Source of the DNA: Camellia lanceoleosa
Taxonomy: Eukaryota > Streptophyta > Magnoliopsida > Ericales > Theaceae
Length of the DNA: 64,000 nt
Assembly (NCBI GenBank): GCA_025200525.1
Contig: JANUSC010000379.1
Location: forward strand, 124,001-188,000
Direction: 5' to 3'
In this document: positions 39,015 to 51,586 of the stretch, in pieces
How positions within the stretch are numbered: the stretch's first letter is position 1
Layout: every line of letters starts with the position of its first letter
Made by a program: the position numbers and the translations under genes
Notes under the pieces: generated by a model
The model's input: only the letters and a program-made list of their open reading frames with translations
What the model was told of the DNA's origin: nothing
Databases searched by the model: none

Positions 39015-41730
39015 TGTCACGACCCCAAACCCGCCCCTAGTAGGATGGTCTTTGTGATGGCGATGTCCGTGATTACCGAAGGCCAGCTTACAAAGAACAC
39101 ACACAATCAGAGTATAATATATGGGGGCTTACAAATGCGGAAGCAATAAATCAAAATACAAGTGGTCCATAAGAGCTGTGCGTAGATCAAATGAGAAGAC
39201 ATGTACAATGTGGTTTTACATCCAGTCTATAAATAACAAAATACCAATCACATCTTGATCAAAAGGCTTCTAAGCCGACATATACAAAATACAGGAAATA
39301 CAAGCCAAGAAGCATGATTTTCAAGATTTGCCGACGTAAATACAAAAGCCGACATAAACACAAAATGCCGGTGTAGTAACAGCATCGCCGACAAGAATGC
39401 AAAACAAAGCCGACGTAAATCAAGAATCCAAAACAATCTTGCAAACACATCTAGGTGTCGCCGCCGTCTTGCTCATCACCTACATATGTATATAGAGGGT
39501 GAGTATGGAAACTCAGTGAATGGTACTAGTAATAAAGGTTTTGCATGAATATAGCCGAAGTCTTTTACGAAACAAAGCATGCCAAAACCATACAAATATT
39601 AGCCGAGATCCTTTCAAAGCAAAACACAACCAAACTTTACCAAATCAAGGGATGAATCATATTCATCTATCAAGTCTTACAAGTTTCAAGGAATGCTCAC
39701 TGACATCGGCAAAACATAGCCCAAAAGCTTTCCAAACAATAGTCCGTGTAGTAATCCATTAGTGGCAAAACAAGGGACTGTCCGATCCGTAGTCGATTTA
39801 GACAAAATGGTGCTGCGAAAGTTTAGAGTCCTCCAGCACGAGGGACTTGTGTTACTTAGGCTCGTAGCCCTTTTTAACATAATGGCTTTTCCAAGAAAGG
39901 ACCGTATCCTTTTAATACAAGAGACTGGTGTCACTTAGGCCCGTATCCCTTTTTGAAAAATGGTGCTGCAAAAGTTTAGAGTCCTCCAGCACGAGGGACT
40001 TGTGTTACTTAGGCTCGTAGCCCTTTTTAACATAATGGCTTTTCCAAGAAAGGACCGTATCCTTTTAATACAAGAGACTGGTGTCACTTAGGCCCGTATC
40101 CCTTTTTGACAAATGGTGCTGCAAAAGTTTAGAGTCCTCCAGCACGAGGGACTTGTGTTCCAAGAAAGGACCGTATCCTTTTATACTCAGTGCTGTGAAA
40201 GTTTAGAGTCCTCCAGCCAAGGGACTTTTACACTTAGTGCTGCAAAAGTTTATAGTCCTCCAGCCAAGGGACTTTTCAAGATAACATCAAAACAAAGCTT
40301 ATACTTGATGCATCGAAATAGGCTAATCATTCATGCTTAACAAATACTTTCATCAAAACAAAGCAAGACAAGATTTATCAAAACAGTATAACGTAGCTTT
40401 ATTAAAAGCACCACTCACCTAACTCTTCAGGTGCAGGCTCAAAGCAAAGATCAAAGCCCTGACAAATCACATGGCAAATCACATTCTCAAAACAAGCTCT
40501 TTATACACGTAATGATCTCGGCACTCCCACCGAATCTAAATCAATAACAAAGCGAAACGTGCTGAGAGTCAAAACACTGTTTTCCATTTCATGGAAACAC
40601 ACTGGGTACCATCCAGGTCTTGCCGAGGTGTGGTCCTGATGGCCACATCCAAAAGCAGAGTCGGGAAAACCTGGGTTTTCCCTTGAAGGACATGAAGAAC
40701 ATGACGAACATGATCATGAAGGAGATGAATGCAAAGACCTTAACTTGTTACAAAATCTAAGATTTCATGCCATGAGTTCGAAACATGGACCTGGGTACCC
40801 ATGCAAGAAGATTATCCAAGAACAAACACAAAACATGATTCTTGTTCCAAACTTTCGGATCAAAACGAGACTTCCCTTCAAGAACACATAAACATTATTT
40901 TCTCTTTCACAACCAACTTCAAATCAATGCATGACACGCAAAACAGATTCGATCATGCAATGCAGTTAGATGATTGATAAGAACAATCGGAGTAGAGCAA
41001 GAATCTAACCTCAAAACTCAAATCCAACGGTTCGATCCTCCACGATCAAGCTCGGAACTCAACTTCTCACTCTAAAACTCCTTCCTTCTACTTCTAGAGC
41101 TTCTCTCTCTAAAACAAAGATTTGAGACAAAATGATTTGTTTCTAAGTCTGCCGGCTGTCTTAACACTCAGCTCAGACACGTGGCATTACCGGGTTGGTT
41201 CAACTCAAAAAGGTGACTGATTGATTAGACAAATCTATGACAAAGCGTATACAACAAGCTTGATGGCAAGACACATCGGCAAGTAATGACATCGGCTAAA
41301 GACAAAGCTTCGGCAACAGGTCAACAAGGACATCGGCTAGGGAGGACGACACCTGACTAAGCTGTGCCACACCTTGGCCTGGATGTGCCACACCTCGGTC
41401 TAGGCCATACCTGCCCAAGGACAAGGATCACTAGTACAAAACATCTTGGCCTTGGCTCTAAGCACTTCGGCCCAAAGAGTGACATCTCGGCAAACATGCC
41501 GGGGTGAAGATGGAGGTCAACCGGGGTTCCAAAACGGTTCCAAGTACAAAGGCTCAAAGGTGAACTAAGCTCATGATGACCTCGGCTACACACCAAGCAA
41601 GGTACAAGATCAAGCAAGTAAGACATAACAAAGCAAGGCAAAACAAGATAACAAGATTTATAAACATGACAAGACAAGATCATACATGAATGTATGCAAG
41701 TATGACTAAATCAAAGTGAGGGTTGTTACA
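39015..41730 (-). mobile_element. 2.7-kb solo LTR nested inside the LTR at 38294-44257
   Basis: It reads TGTAACAACCCTCAC to GGGGTCGTGACA on the minus strand, flanked by CCAAA (39010-39014 and 41731-41735). Ends agree with the solo LTR at 36669-38256, so both belong to one LTR group. It carries a tandem array at 39807-40281. No retrotransposon protein domains are visible. Confidence 0.88.
39807..40281 (+). repeat. tandem repeat, 153-bp unit plus 46-bp sub-repeats
   Basis: ATGGTGCTGCNAAAGTTTAG starts copies at 39807, 39960 and 40113 (period 153). The third copy is truncated and followed by shorter copies of GTTTAGAGTCCTCCAGCCAA. Located in the U3/leader part of the nested LTR. Confidence 0.92.
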
Positions 41731-44257
41731 CCAAAATAGAAGAAAATAGTTAGAAAAATGCATGCTCTAATATGCAAGTGACTAATGCAACACATTCAAA
41801 ACATGTACTATCGAATTTAGCTTCTTAACATGACATACGAATTGATTCAAGACATATGGTAACGCATGTATTCCATCAAGAAATAATCGATGTGTTTATT
41901 AAGCATGACGAGCCAAATCCCTAATGCATGCACAAATGTGTGCAAGTCATGGTAATGAGATGAAACCAAAAATATGATACTGCATGCAAACATACAACCA
42001 TAAAAGCAAGGAAATAAAAGGGAGAAAGAATGGGGGTTGGAAGATATACACAATATTACAAGTTTGCCCTCACACGGGAGGGTCCGAATGAATGTCTGAA
42101 TGTTAAACTAATTATTACAACGCCAAATTAACTAATTTAACTAGCTATTACAATAACTAAATTTAACTAGCTATTACAAATTCAAATGAATCTAATTAAT
42201 TACACGTACTACTATCAAAGCATGGATTTAAAGGACCACGAGGAGTGAAGAGTTGCATGTGCATAAACGAGAACATCCTCCCGGAAACGTCTTTGTTTTG
42301 CTACCAAAAACTATTCTGTTTGTAGTCAGAAAAATATTTTTTTTTTTGCCCTAACTTCTACTCTATTCTGCCATTAAAATGCCACTGCCTGTACAAAAGT
42401 GGGTGGCCGGCCGACCTTGGAAAGTGGTCGGCCGTACAGGGTAGTGTTTGGTTGCCCACTATTTTTGAGTACTGTCATGTTGCCGTAGAATTAAAACAGA
42501 GCAAAAATAGAGTGTTTCTAAGAGATGTTTATCCTCTCTGCCTCTTCCTATCATGAAACTGATCAAGGAATGAGTGAATTCGATTCACAACCCATCAATT
42601 GTCGCAAAGTTATTGCGTGATGATTTATGAACCGAGGGGACAAAAACGTAATAAAAATGAAATAAAAGGCCAACAACGCCTCCCCCCTATCATGGGAGCA
42701 CCTCAAGGGAAGTGGTAGACTTGCTTCTTGCATCACTAAACATCACTACAAAGTATGTAATGATTCAAGCTTAATGGGTTCAATATAACGTCCGATTGAA
42801 CCCAAGTCAGTTTTATTACCTTTTTTTTTACCACTTTTATTCCAATTTTATTAACCTCTTTTACATTACCTTTCCATTCCTTATTCATTTTTGTCCGAAA
42901 GTGATAACTACGTCCACTAAGTGCAAAAAGTGATAAAGAAATGTGTCCAACAAAAGGCTGTGCTTAGCATGAGAGAGATATAATGCCGTGGTAATGAACC
43001 CTGAAGAGATTAAACCATTAAGCAATGAAAGTCTCTTTCTCAAGCCTTGGGCAACAAACTAGTGTTGGATTCAACTCTTAATCAAAGAAAGCAAAGAAAG
43101 AAGGGAGAATGCAGAGGTGATCATGACAAGTATGAATATTACGAGTGTGAATACATGTATGAAAACTATGTAAAGAAAGTTATCAATTGAAATAGATTGG
43201 TGTCTAAGGCCTAAACAACCAAATCTATGAGGACTTACAGCAATACAAGCATAGTATTCAAAGCATAAACCAAATAAACACATTAAACAATCCCTAAGTA
43301 GCACAAAACAGTGCTGAAATCTGTTTGAAAAGAGTAGAAAATACAGAACAAAATAGAAGAGAACAAAGCTAGGAAGCAAGCCTAAGGAAGGATGGCCAAG
43401 CCCTCCACTTTTTGGACCTTCAAATCACATGTTTTAGCCTCTGAAAACTCGGAAAAAATAGTAGCTAAAAAAGTAAGGAAACAAGTGGGAAGAATAATGA
43501 TACAAGCTATGGAATAGGTTCAAGAAATGGTGGTTAAACCCTCCACCTTTGATACCTTTTAAATCACAAGTTTCAGCACTTAAAACCAGTCGAAAACAGT
43601 GTATAAACAGCAAGAAAAAGAGAAGGAAAGAGAAGTGTAAACAAGGGAGAAGATGGCAAAAGTTATACCTCTTGAAGAGATGATGCTCTTTGTTTCACAA
43701 ACCACAACGTGATCACCCTCAAGTGCTGAAATTTTGGCTCAATAATCTCAACAAGAAGCTTCAAAATTTTAGTTTAGAAAGTGTATGTACAATGTATGTA
43801 TATTACAAGATAGAGAAGGAGTGTTTGGCAAGTTTCTAGCTCTTGAAAAAAATTTCTAACCCAAAACCATGAGGCATGGTCAAGTATTTATAAAAAACAA
43901 GTTCCTCAATCAAAAATATCTGTATTGAGCCAGCTGATGCAATGCATGCACATGGGGGGACAGTTGGTAGCAAAATATCTGCCTGCCGAGAAACATGGCC
44001 GGTTGGCCATGTAAGGAGACGACTAGCTAATAAAAATTGGCCTGTCAGCCACCTGTTGGCCAGCAGGCCTCTGAGTCGTTAGTCTAGAAAAAAATTTGGT
44101 TTTGGTCCAAGGAAGGTGCAAGGTTGTAGGTTTTGAAACTCAAAATCGAAGCTTTTTGCTGAAGAAATCAAACATTTGTATAGCGTATTATTTCAACATC
44201 AAGTGATCAACGTGAGGCGCCTAAGTCTTAGGGCCGGTCAAAAATGAGATGTCTACA

Positions 44258-45218
44258 AGGTTCTACTAGTAGTAATCCCCTTGCAAATGCCCTGGTTTGT
44301 AAGATGATCAAAATCATCAGATAGAGCTTGCATAACCAATAAAAAAAGATAGGGCGACAATGGATCTCCTGGTCTAAGACCAGTTGATGGGAGAAAGGAT
44401 TCTGACTGAGTTCCATTAATTAAAACTGAAAAAGTGACTATCGAAATACATTGTTCAATGGGGTGAATCGATTTACGTGAAAATCCCATTTTATCCATAA
44501 TGGCTAACAAGAAGGACCAACTTACCCTATCATAGGCTTTGTTTATATCTAGTTTTAACCCAAATATTGACTTCCTTCCCCCTTTCTTTTTCTTAATATA
44601 TTCAACTATTTCTTGTGCTAACAATTATCCGAAATCAAATGCCCTAAAAAATGCACTATGATTAGAAGAAATCAATTCTGGTAATACTTCTCTAAGCCGA
44701 TTTGCTAGAACTTTCGGGTCTATTTTATACAAAACATTACACAGACTAATAGGTCTATAATCATTCACAGTAAGGGGGCTCTTCTTCTTAGGAATAAGAC
44801 AAATTAAAGTTAAATTAATCTCTTTATTGAAAACCCCAGAATTAAGAAAGCTCAGCACATAATCATTAACCGACTGACCCACCTCCCCCCAATAAGTTTG
44901 GTAAAAACCTGCTATAAACCTGTCGGGTCATGGTGCCTTAAATTTACCCATTTGAAAAATTGCCCTCTGAACCTCATCTAATGAAAAAGGCTGATCTAAA
45001 TTTTGAGCATGCATCGAATTTAATTTACACTGAATAGCACTTAAAATATTAAAATGGTTAGGGAAAAAACCTGTATCTGTAGAGTCTCCATCTAGTACTT
45101 AAGAATGTGAAAACAGTTTTTTGAAATGAAGCACAAATTTCTTTTGAATTTCCTGTGGCTCTGTAATTGAACTCCCCTAATCATCCTTGAGAACAGATAT
45201 GGTGTTTTTGAGCCGCCT
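44258..45218 (-). pseudogene. LINE ORF2 reverse transcriptase, N-terminal half
   Basis: Frames 44625-44882 and 44253-44624 give LICLIPKKKSPLTVNDYRPI and SLCNVLYKI, then LKLDINKAYDRVSWSFL (first catalytic Asp region), VLINGTQSESF, GLRPGDPLSPYLFLLVMQAL and ICKGITTSRT, at which point the AGGTT insertion interrupts the gene. In-frame stops between the two frames show decay. Confidence 0.93.
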
Positions 45219-46305
45219 CTAAGAAGCCATTTGGTGAAAAAACCTGTTGTTACGATCCCTTAGCTTCATCCATGTTTGTTTTGAGCGTTGTGCCCAATAC
45301 AATTCCTGCTTGTCCAACAATACATCCAACTGTTGTCGTAACTCCATCTCTTTGTCACTGTGCCCTTGTTGTTGAAGAAAAGATTGAACCCTTTGCAACT
45401 GATTTTGAACATCTGCAATCTGTCCTTGTATGCTTCTGTATGATAAAGAATTCCAATTTTTCAAATGCCTCATTAATATTTCTTGGCACTTGATAAGTGC
45501 TAACTGGTCTGCCCCCTGCATAGAATCTCGCCACATCTTCTTGACAATATGTTGTGTTGTTTCATCAACTAGCCAAGTTACTTCAAATCTATTCCACTTC
45601 GGGCCGGGCAAATTACTCCAATTTGTGTCAAACAATAAAGGGTTGTGGTCAGATCGTTGAATTGGTAGAGTAATAAGTGAATTGCAATTAAAATCTTCAA
45701 CCCAACTTAAGGAAGCTATCCAATCGTTCCTATACAACCTCTATGCTTTTCCTGTTATTGCACCATGTATATTTAACCCCTTTGCTCGGCAAGTCCAATT
45801 GATTTTTGAAAATCAAATTATTAAATTCTGTACATCCCTGTATGGTCTGCCGAGACATGCTTAATTTCTCCGTCCATCCCCTCACTTGATTGAAATCGCC
45901 CATGATAATAAACGGTCTCTGAATCTCTTGAATTTGAAGTTCCACTTGGCTCCAGACTTCTTCCCTTTTTGTAACTAAAGGATGTCCATACAAGAAGATA
46001 ATGAACCAATCTCCTCAAAGGCATTCTTGGATCTTTAAGACAATCAAATGTTCAAAGCAATAATATGGCATGATTGTATTACCATCAGTCCACCCCACCC
46101 ATAAACCTCATGCTTTATCTCTACAATCTGAACCACAACTATGCTTAAACCCCATCACATACCCAAGTTGATTAATTTGCTGAACCAACCTTTTTGTCTC
46201 CATCAGAAAGCAAATCTGTGGTTTATACTTCCGGGTCAGTTGTTTTGTTGCTCGAACTGTCAGGGGATGACCCATGCTCCTACACTTCCAACTCAAGATT
46301 TTCAT
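45219..46305 (-). pseudogene. LINE ORF2 apurinic endonuclease domain and linker
   Basis: MKILSWKCRSMGHPLTVRA starts ORF2 at 46305. CFLMETK, then FIIMGDFNQV and WTEK in frame 45730-45993, and LITLPIQRSDHNPLLFDT in frame 45219-45737 are the conserved endonuclease motifs, including the catalytic GDFN and SDH boxes. The usual WNCRG at the start is WKCRS here, so the first metal-binding Asn is lost. Several frameshifts. Confidence 0.93.
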
Positions 46306-47467
46306 GGCATATGAGGAGGATGTTGAGGGACAAATGATTGAACTCTATGGATGCAACGGTTAGATCCATTATTCTTGATGTCTTTACCTCGATGTAAAAC
46401 CTATTCATTACCTTCCTATCCGGACTTCCCATCTAATAATGTTCCCTAGTTTCCAGCGAGCTTGCCTCCATATCATGCCTAGATTATGATTCCGAGACCA
46501 CCATCTTGCTGTTTGACCCAGTTGTAGATATGCGTTTCTAGCTCCGTCGTGTACTGGCTTCGCTATAACTCGGGGTTGACTTGGTGTATGCAGTATGTTC
46601 AGCCCAATCTACTGAGTTTCTCCAGTTAGCTCTCATCTGTTTGATTATCCTCCTCCTCCGTAAGGCCACCTCCCTCTATTCATCATTCTTTGCTTCTATT
46701 TTGAGTCGCGGCTGCGATAGTAGTGGTTGGCTCTGTTCTTGTTTCAACTGACTAAGCTGTCGATGCCAGAAATAGCCCAGTGAATGTAGGAGACAAACGA
46801 AATTCGAGGATCCCCTAGACCTATGCAATAAAGTTGTGCACCCCCTACCCCATTACAAGTCGCTGGTCTCGTCTGTTCCTTCCAACACCTCTATGTCCTA
46901 AGCCAAGATTAGCCTTGAACCATCGTCAAGTATCCTCTGTTTTCTGAGTAGCCCACATGCACTCCATTCTGCGTGCTCTTCTACATAGATTGGCCCATCC
47001 CGTAGACGAGACTCTTGATTGAGATCCACCACCGAGGAATTGGGTTGCGAACTTTATTGAGCAATTGGGCTAGATTCCACTATTGTTGATGGTCTAGAGA
47101 CTTGGAAGTGTTAGGTTACAACTTGGGCCTCTCCCAAAGGCATGTTAAGCCTTAGGCCTAGTCTATTTCTTTTAAATGCGCTAACAACTGCCTCATCTAC
47201 CGCATTTATGAATTCTTGCCCCTGTTCTTCATTAAACATGGTCTCTGTATTACGTGGTTCCTCTTCATGTGGTGAAACTATCATTTCAACGCCTCCATCA
47301 ATCACTAATTACCCAGTCTTAATTCCCATTAAGGCTAGCTCATCTTCCCATTGTGTCCATAATAACTTTAACTCATCTATCAATTATACTAGTTCTCGAC
47401 CCAAATAAGAAAGATTATGGAGTTCGGAGCTACTTGGATCCAATGATGGTCCTGCCTGACTCGTTAT
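46306..47467 (-). pseudogene. LINE ORF1 C-terminus and inter-ORF region
   Basis: The minus strand includes LLWTQWEDELALMGIKTG, a stop, then a frame at 47111-47305 with FINAVDEAVVSAFKRNRLG, and further degenerate coding sequence to ORF2. It is cut at 47467 by the LTR that starts TGTCACGTCCC. The DUF4283 and zinc-finger part expected upstream is not here but occurs at about 54960-55491. Confidence 0.6.
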
Positions 47468-50200
47468 TGTCACGTCCCAAATTTTATTACTCGGATAACA
47501 TTACCAATATTCATTAATTAAGTGCATTTACAAATGATAATTCATCCTTTGATGAAATGATAAATAATTAAATATACATGTTCCCTCTCGTGATATAATA
47601 AAGACATTTACATACAAATAAAAGAAATGCCCTAAGGTTTACAATAAAAGAGAGGACACTATTCTTTACAAAAAAAAAAAAAAAAGCACTCAGCCAAATA
47701 AACAAATGAAGTAGTGCAATCCATCACTACATTACACTTATGAAATGATAAAACCCATTGTTTGATTTTCAAATCCGAAAAGCATTCTCTGTACACATGT
47801 ACAGGCAGGGGGTAAGCAACCGCTAGCTTATCAAATAATCTCATATTAAAACATTAGAAGATATGCGAGCACAAAGGTATTCATACATATACGTGAAATT
47901 ATATCATGTCAAATCATATGATTCTATTATATAATCTCTTAAATCCAATTTATTTAATTAACTACAACCAATTAACTCAAATAAACAAACGTACTTCAAT
48001 AGCAATATGACATCCTTTTCAAATCATTCAATTATTTCATTATTAATTGAATCAAATAATTAAACAATTCATAATGACATCTAACAAAGCATCAAATACA
48101 TTTTATACATCTTATGAGATGAATGCATATGCCATGTCATGCTTAAAATATTTTTCACATCTTTTGAAAACCTTATGCACAATGCCAATTTAAAAACACA
48201 TTAATCCAACAATTTCAATAAAATTTCAAGGTAGTAAATCGACTCAAGTAATCCCTAGGTATGTCCGCAAGTAGTCATATCAAGCAATACCAAATCCCCA
48301 CTTTACCGTCTCTCATCGAAAGGCGTTGATACCTCCTTTACGTATGTTTTCGGTCTTTGACCATAGACACTCAGGCCAACTTAAACCAATATCAAACTAC
48401 AACGCCTATCCGAACTTACCAATGTATTTACTCAAAACAAATCCAAATGATCTTATTTCACAAAAACAATTTCTTTCTCAAAACAATAGTTTTTAATTGC
48501 AATTCGAAACCCATGATAACAATGAGAAGGAATGGCAATGCAATATGTAACAATGCATTAGAATAATTCCAATTTCAATTCCACCACACAATGCTCCATT
48601 GTGATAAATTTCCATATCTCTATCAATGTAATATCATGATACAATCCCAAGAGATAATATAATAACGTCAATGTTCATGTATGTACCACATGTAAATCAA
48701 CAACTTTCAACTTAGTCTTTTCAAGACAATTCAACAATATTCTTTATACACAACAAACTTCCAAAATCAAACATTTTCTTATCTTTCCAAAAATCTCATT
48801 TAAGTACCAACATGGTAATCCTTACCGGTTACCAAAACCAAAACTTTTAAACAATAGGTTCATCAATAACAATAACATATGACACCAAAATGAGTTCAAG
48901 GTTTCATCAATTTCTAACTCACCTACATTATCAATGAAATGTAATTACAATCCTTCCAAAAACTCCTCCCCTTCCCAAACATTAAATAGAATCAAATTCC
49001 CCTTCTTTCTCATGCAAGTGAAATTTCGGGATCTTCAAGTTCAATTATAATTCTCAATAAGCATAAGTGAATATTCCAACACTTAATCAATTATATCAAA
49101 ATCTTCTCTTGACTATAATTATAAAATATAACAGGGGTGTTCACTTTCCAATTATCAACATTAACCCCATTGATTTAAACCAAGGAAAATAAATAAATAA
49201 ATAAATAATTAAAATTTTTGATAACTCATTTTTATTTTAATCCAATTCATCCATATGCTTCAAACAAGCTAAAATCACATTCTATTCTTTTCTTGTCAAA
49301 AACCGCCAAACAATTCAAACATCTTATAAAAATTTTGAAGTATGAAATTATTATTATAACATTACTCAACTAGTAAAACTAGGAACGTAATACCATACCA
49401 CATCAACTTAATCTCGCTTATTTCTCCAAATCTCATACTTGGTGAACTTCGTCACTTTTAATCTCATAATATTAAAGTTATGAATTAAAAACCCAATAAC
49501 ACCCCCTTTAATTATAAAGGATTTAAAATATTAGCCAAACTAATTTAATTCATCAAATTAGTAAGTTCACTATATTCACCATCTTCCAAATTAATAACAC
49601 GAACTTAACCTCACATGCCTCATCTCTCAAACATAACCATATTTCAACATAACCATTTTTCATGCTAACTTAAAGAGGTAATATTTTTCCCAAATTCTCT
49701 ACCAATAACAATTTTACCAATTTTCTAAAATTTCCTAACCAACATGATATATACATAAAAAATTATGAAATATGTCCAAGAGTAACATTTTCAAGGTTAT
49801 GAGTTCAAAAGTCCACATTTCACACTTTTCATTTTTACAAAAAAATGAACACAACTTAATCATCAACATATCATTTTTCATAAAGTTTCATGAATATAAC
49901 ACTTTTAAAGTTTTTAATCCCAAAATAACTCTATAATCACAACTTAACAATCCACGCAATATTCCTCAATATCAATTTATTTTTCTCCAAAATAAATTCC
50001 AAATCAAAGATAAAAAAATATTTCAACTTTATATTTCTCAAAATAAATCATCTAATCATAATATGATGTAGATACAATCTATACATCTTTTAAATTTTAT
50101 TTTCAGATTTGTTTTTACAAAATTATCAACACAAAATGATTTTTCCAAATTAACCTCAAAATGGCAACATTCTTAACATTTCAACATAATTTTTCTTCCA
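47468..50200 (-). mobile_element. minus-strand LTR of the GCGTTACA-type family (right end uncertain)
   Basis: The left end is TGTCACGTCCC (LTR 3' end on the minus strand), immediately after GTTAT. The block AATCCCTAGGTATGTCCGCA near 48250 matches the same position in the LTRs at 51587-53636 and 59242 onward. No open frames of note. I could not find the matching GTTAT at the other end, so the right limit is approximate and the element may be truncated. Confidence 0.6.
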
Positions 50201-51586
50201 AAAATTACCAATGGTGGTAACATACTTATGTCCTAAGATGTTATATGTTTATGTGGGCACGGGGTTGAGTCTTAAGGATGTTGTGTCGGGTCCAGAAATT
50301 TTCTTAGAAATCTCATTGCAAATGTGCTTGATCAACGTAATTTCTAATAAGAGGTCTAAAAGGATTTCTAGAACGACTAACGATCTTCGTAGGAACAGCC
50401 CGTTATCTATTATGTGGTTATGTGATTCTATGTTATTTGATGTACATATGTTGAGTTTTGTATTGGAACATGGGAATGTACCTTAGTGGGAGGTGTTGAT
50501 GCTAAATGTTATGAATGGTATATGTATGGCCTTGCATGATTGTGAAATTATTCTATTCAGTTGATCATGTGTGGAATTGTTCTTGAAACCTTGGGTTGTA
50601 TACCATTGTGTGTTTTTGGGAAGAGGCGTGGCCTCGACATGGTAAAGATTGTGAATGGTGGTAAGGGGTGTATTTTCCAAGAGAGATTGACTGTTTAGAG
50701 ATTTGGTTGTAAAATTTATAAGGTGCAAACTAAGTAAGGTTTAAAGATGAGATGAGATTTGAAACGAACAATATTCATAATTGTTGTTGCCTTTATTTAT
50801 TTAATTGTTTTGTCCACAGGTGTCAAGGGAGAGTGTCCAACACTCGTTGGTAATAGAATTATCTTAAAGGGAATGAGTTGTGTTTTGAACCATGGTTGTA
50901 TTTTGCCTTTGGGGACATCTTATGTGCGGTTGGTTAGTCTAGTGGTTTCGAATGGAGTTTTGGAATGACTTTACAAGTGTGATGGTTTGATGGTGTAATC
51001 TGGAATTTTGATTGCTTTGGTTTTGTAAATTGGGTAGCCTTGAGAACTAGGTTTTCTTTTCCTTGCAATTGGGTGAGTTGGAATGAATTATGAGTTTGTT
51101 TCTAAACCTTGGAGGGTTTTTACCGAGCTGTGTTGAGTCTTGCTTAGACTTAAGGTATGTTGTTGGGACCATTTTGTAAGCCCCACATCGGAGTAGAACC
51201 GTTAATGTTGATTTATAGTCTTGTTGATGGAAATCCTAGCTTGTTGTCCGAATTGATTTTATTTTGTTTAGGTTATAGGGTGTGGCATCATCCTAGTGTT
51301 GGTTAAGTGTTGTTCGTCTTGTGACGATTGGCGGTCACTTTTTGAGTTGGTGATTAGTGCTTTTGAAGAGGACTTATTTCGTTTTGTTAAGGTCTTGGAG
51401 TAGTAATAGTTGTTTTGGCATTGGGGTGCATTGTGCATTAGGCGATAGAGATAGTTCGTTGAAGTTGGGTTATCACCAATAAGGTATGGCGTCTTGGTAT
51501 TTTGAGGAGTCGTTTGTCAAAATTTGTGTTATGTAAGGGATTAGATCCTATTTTGGTTGCTTTGGTTTATGGATGTGGATAGAAGA
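50201..51586 (+). other. unassigned sequence, possibly internal retrotransposon region
   Basis: GT-rich plus strand without recognisable domains. The frame 50211-50486 has no family match. It sits between an LTR block and a solo LTR, and with 53637-53862 would form the remains of the internal region of the element whose 3' LTR begins at 53863. That link rests on position only. Confidence 0.35.

Larger units (their letters stand above)
38294..44257 (-). mobile_element. solo LTR of the long-LTR family, minus strand, itself interrupted
   Basis: On the minus strand it begins TGTAGACATCTCATTTTTGAC and ends CCAACTACA, flanked by AGGTT (38289-38293 and 44258-44262). Start and 3' section are similar to the LTR at 29167-33305: shared words include GGGGTGCTCA, CCCGAGCC, GGGTTTCCTAAATTT and GCAGTCCAT, in the same order. 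A TATA-like TTTATAAATAC lies at 43884-43894. Without the nested element it is about 3.2 kb. No coding region is present. Confidence 0.88.
35206..47467 (-). mobile_element. L1-type LINE, minus strand, split by nested LTR insertions
   Basis: Three separated pieces (44258-47467, 38257-38293 and 35206-36668) form one LINE. Read on the minus strand it has an ORF1 end, then ORF2 with endonuclease, reverse transcriptase and zinc-binding C-terminus. Two insertions with perfect target duplications (ATCCG, AGGTT) lie inside the RT. Removing each insertion and one copy of its duplication restores a continuous frame through the catalytic box (..HFLFADDCFIF..). Stops and frameshifts elsewhere make it inactive. 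The 3' end is lost: the sequence stops after RNRVVFHQD with no poly(A), at the junction with repeat R2. The 5' part may continue at about 54600-55650. Confidence 0.9.
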
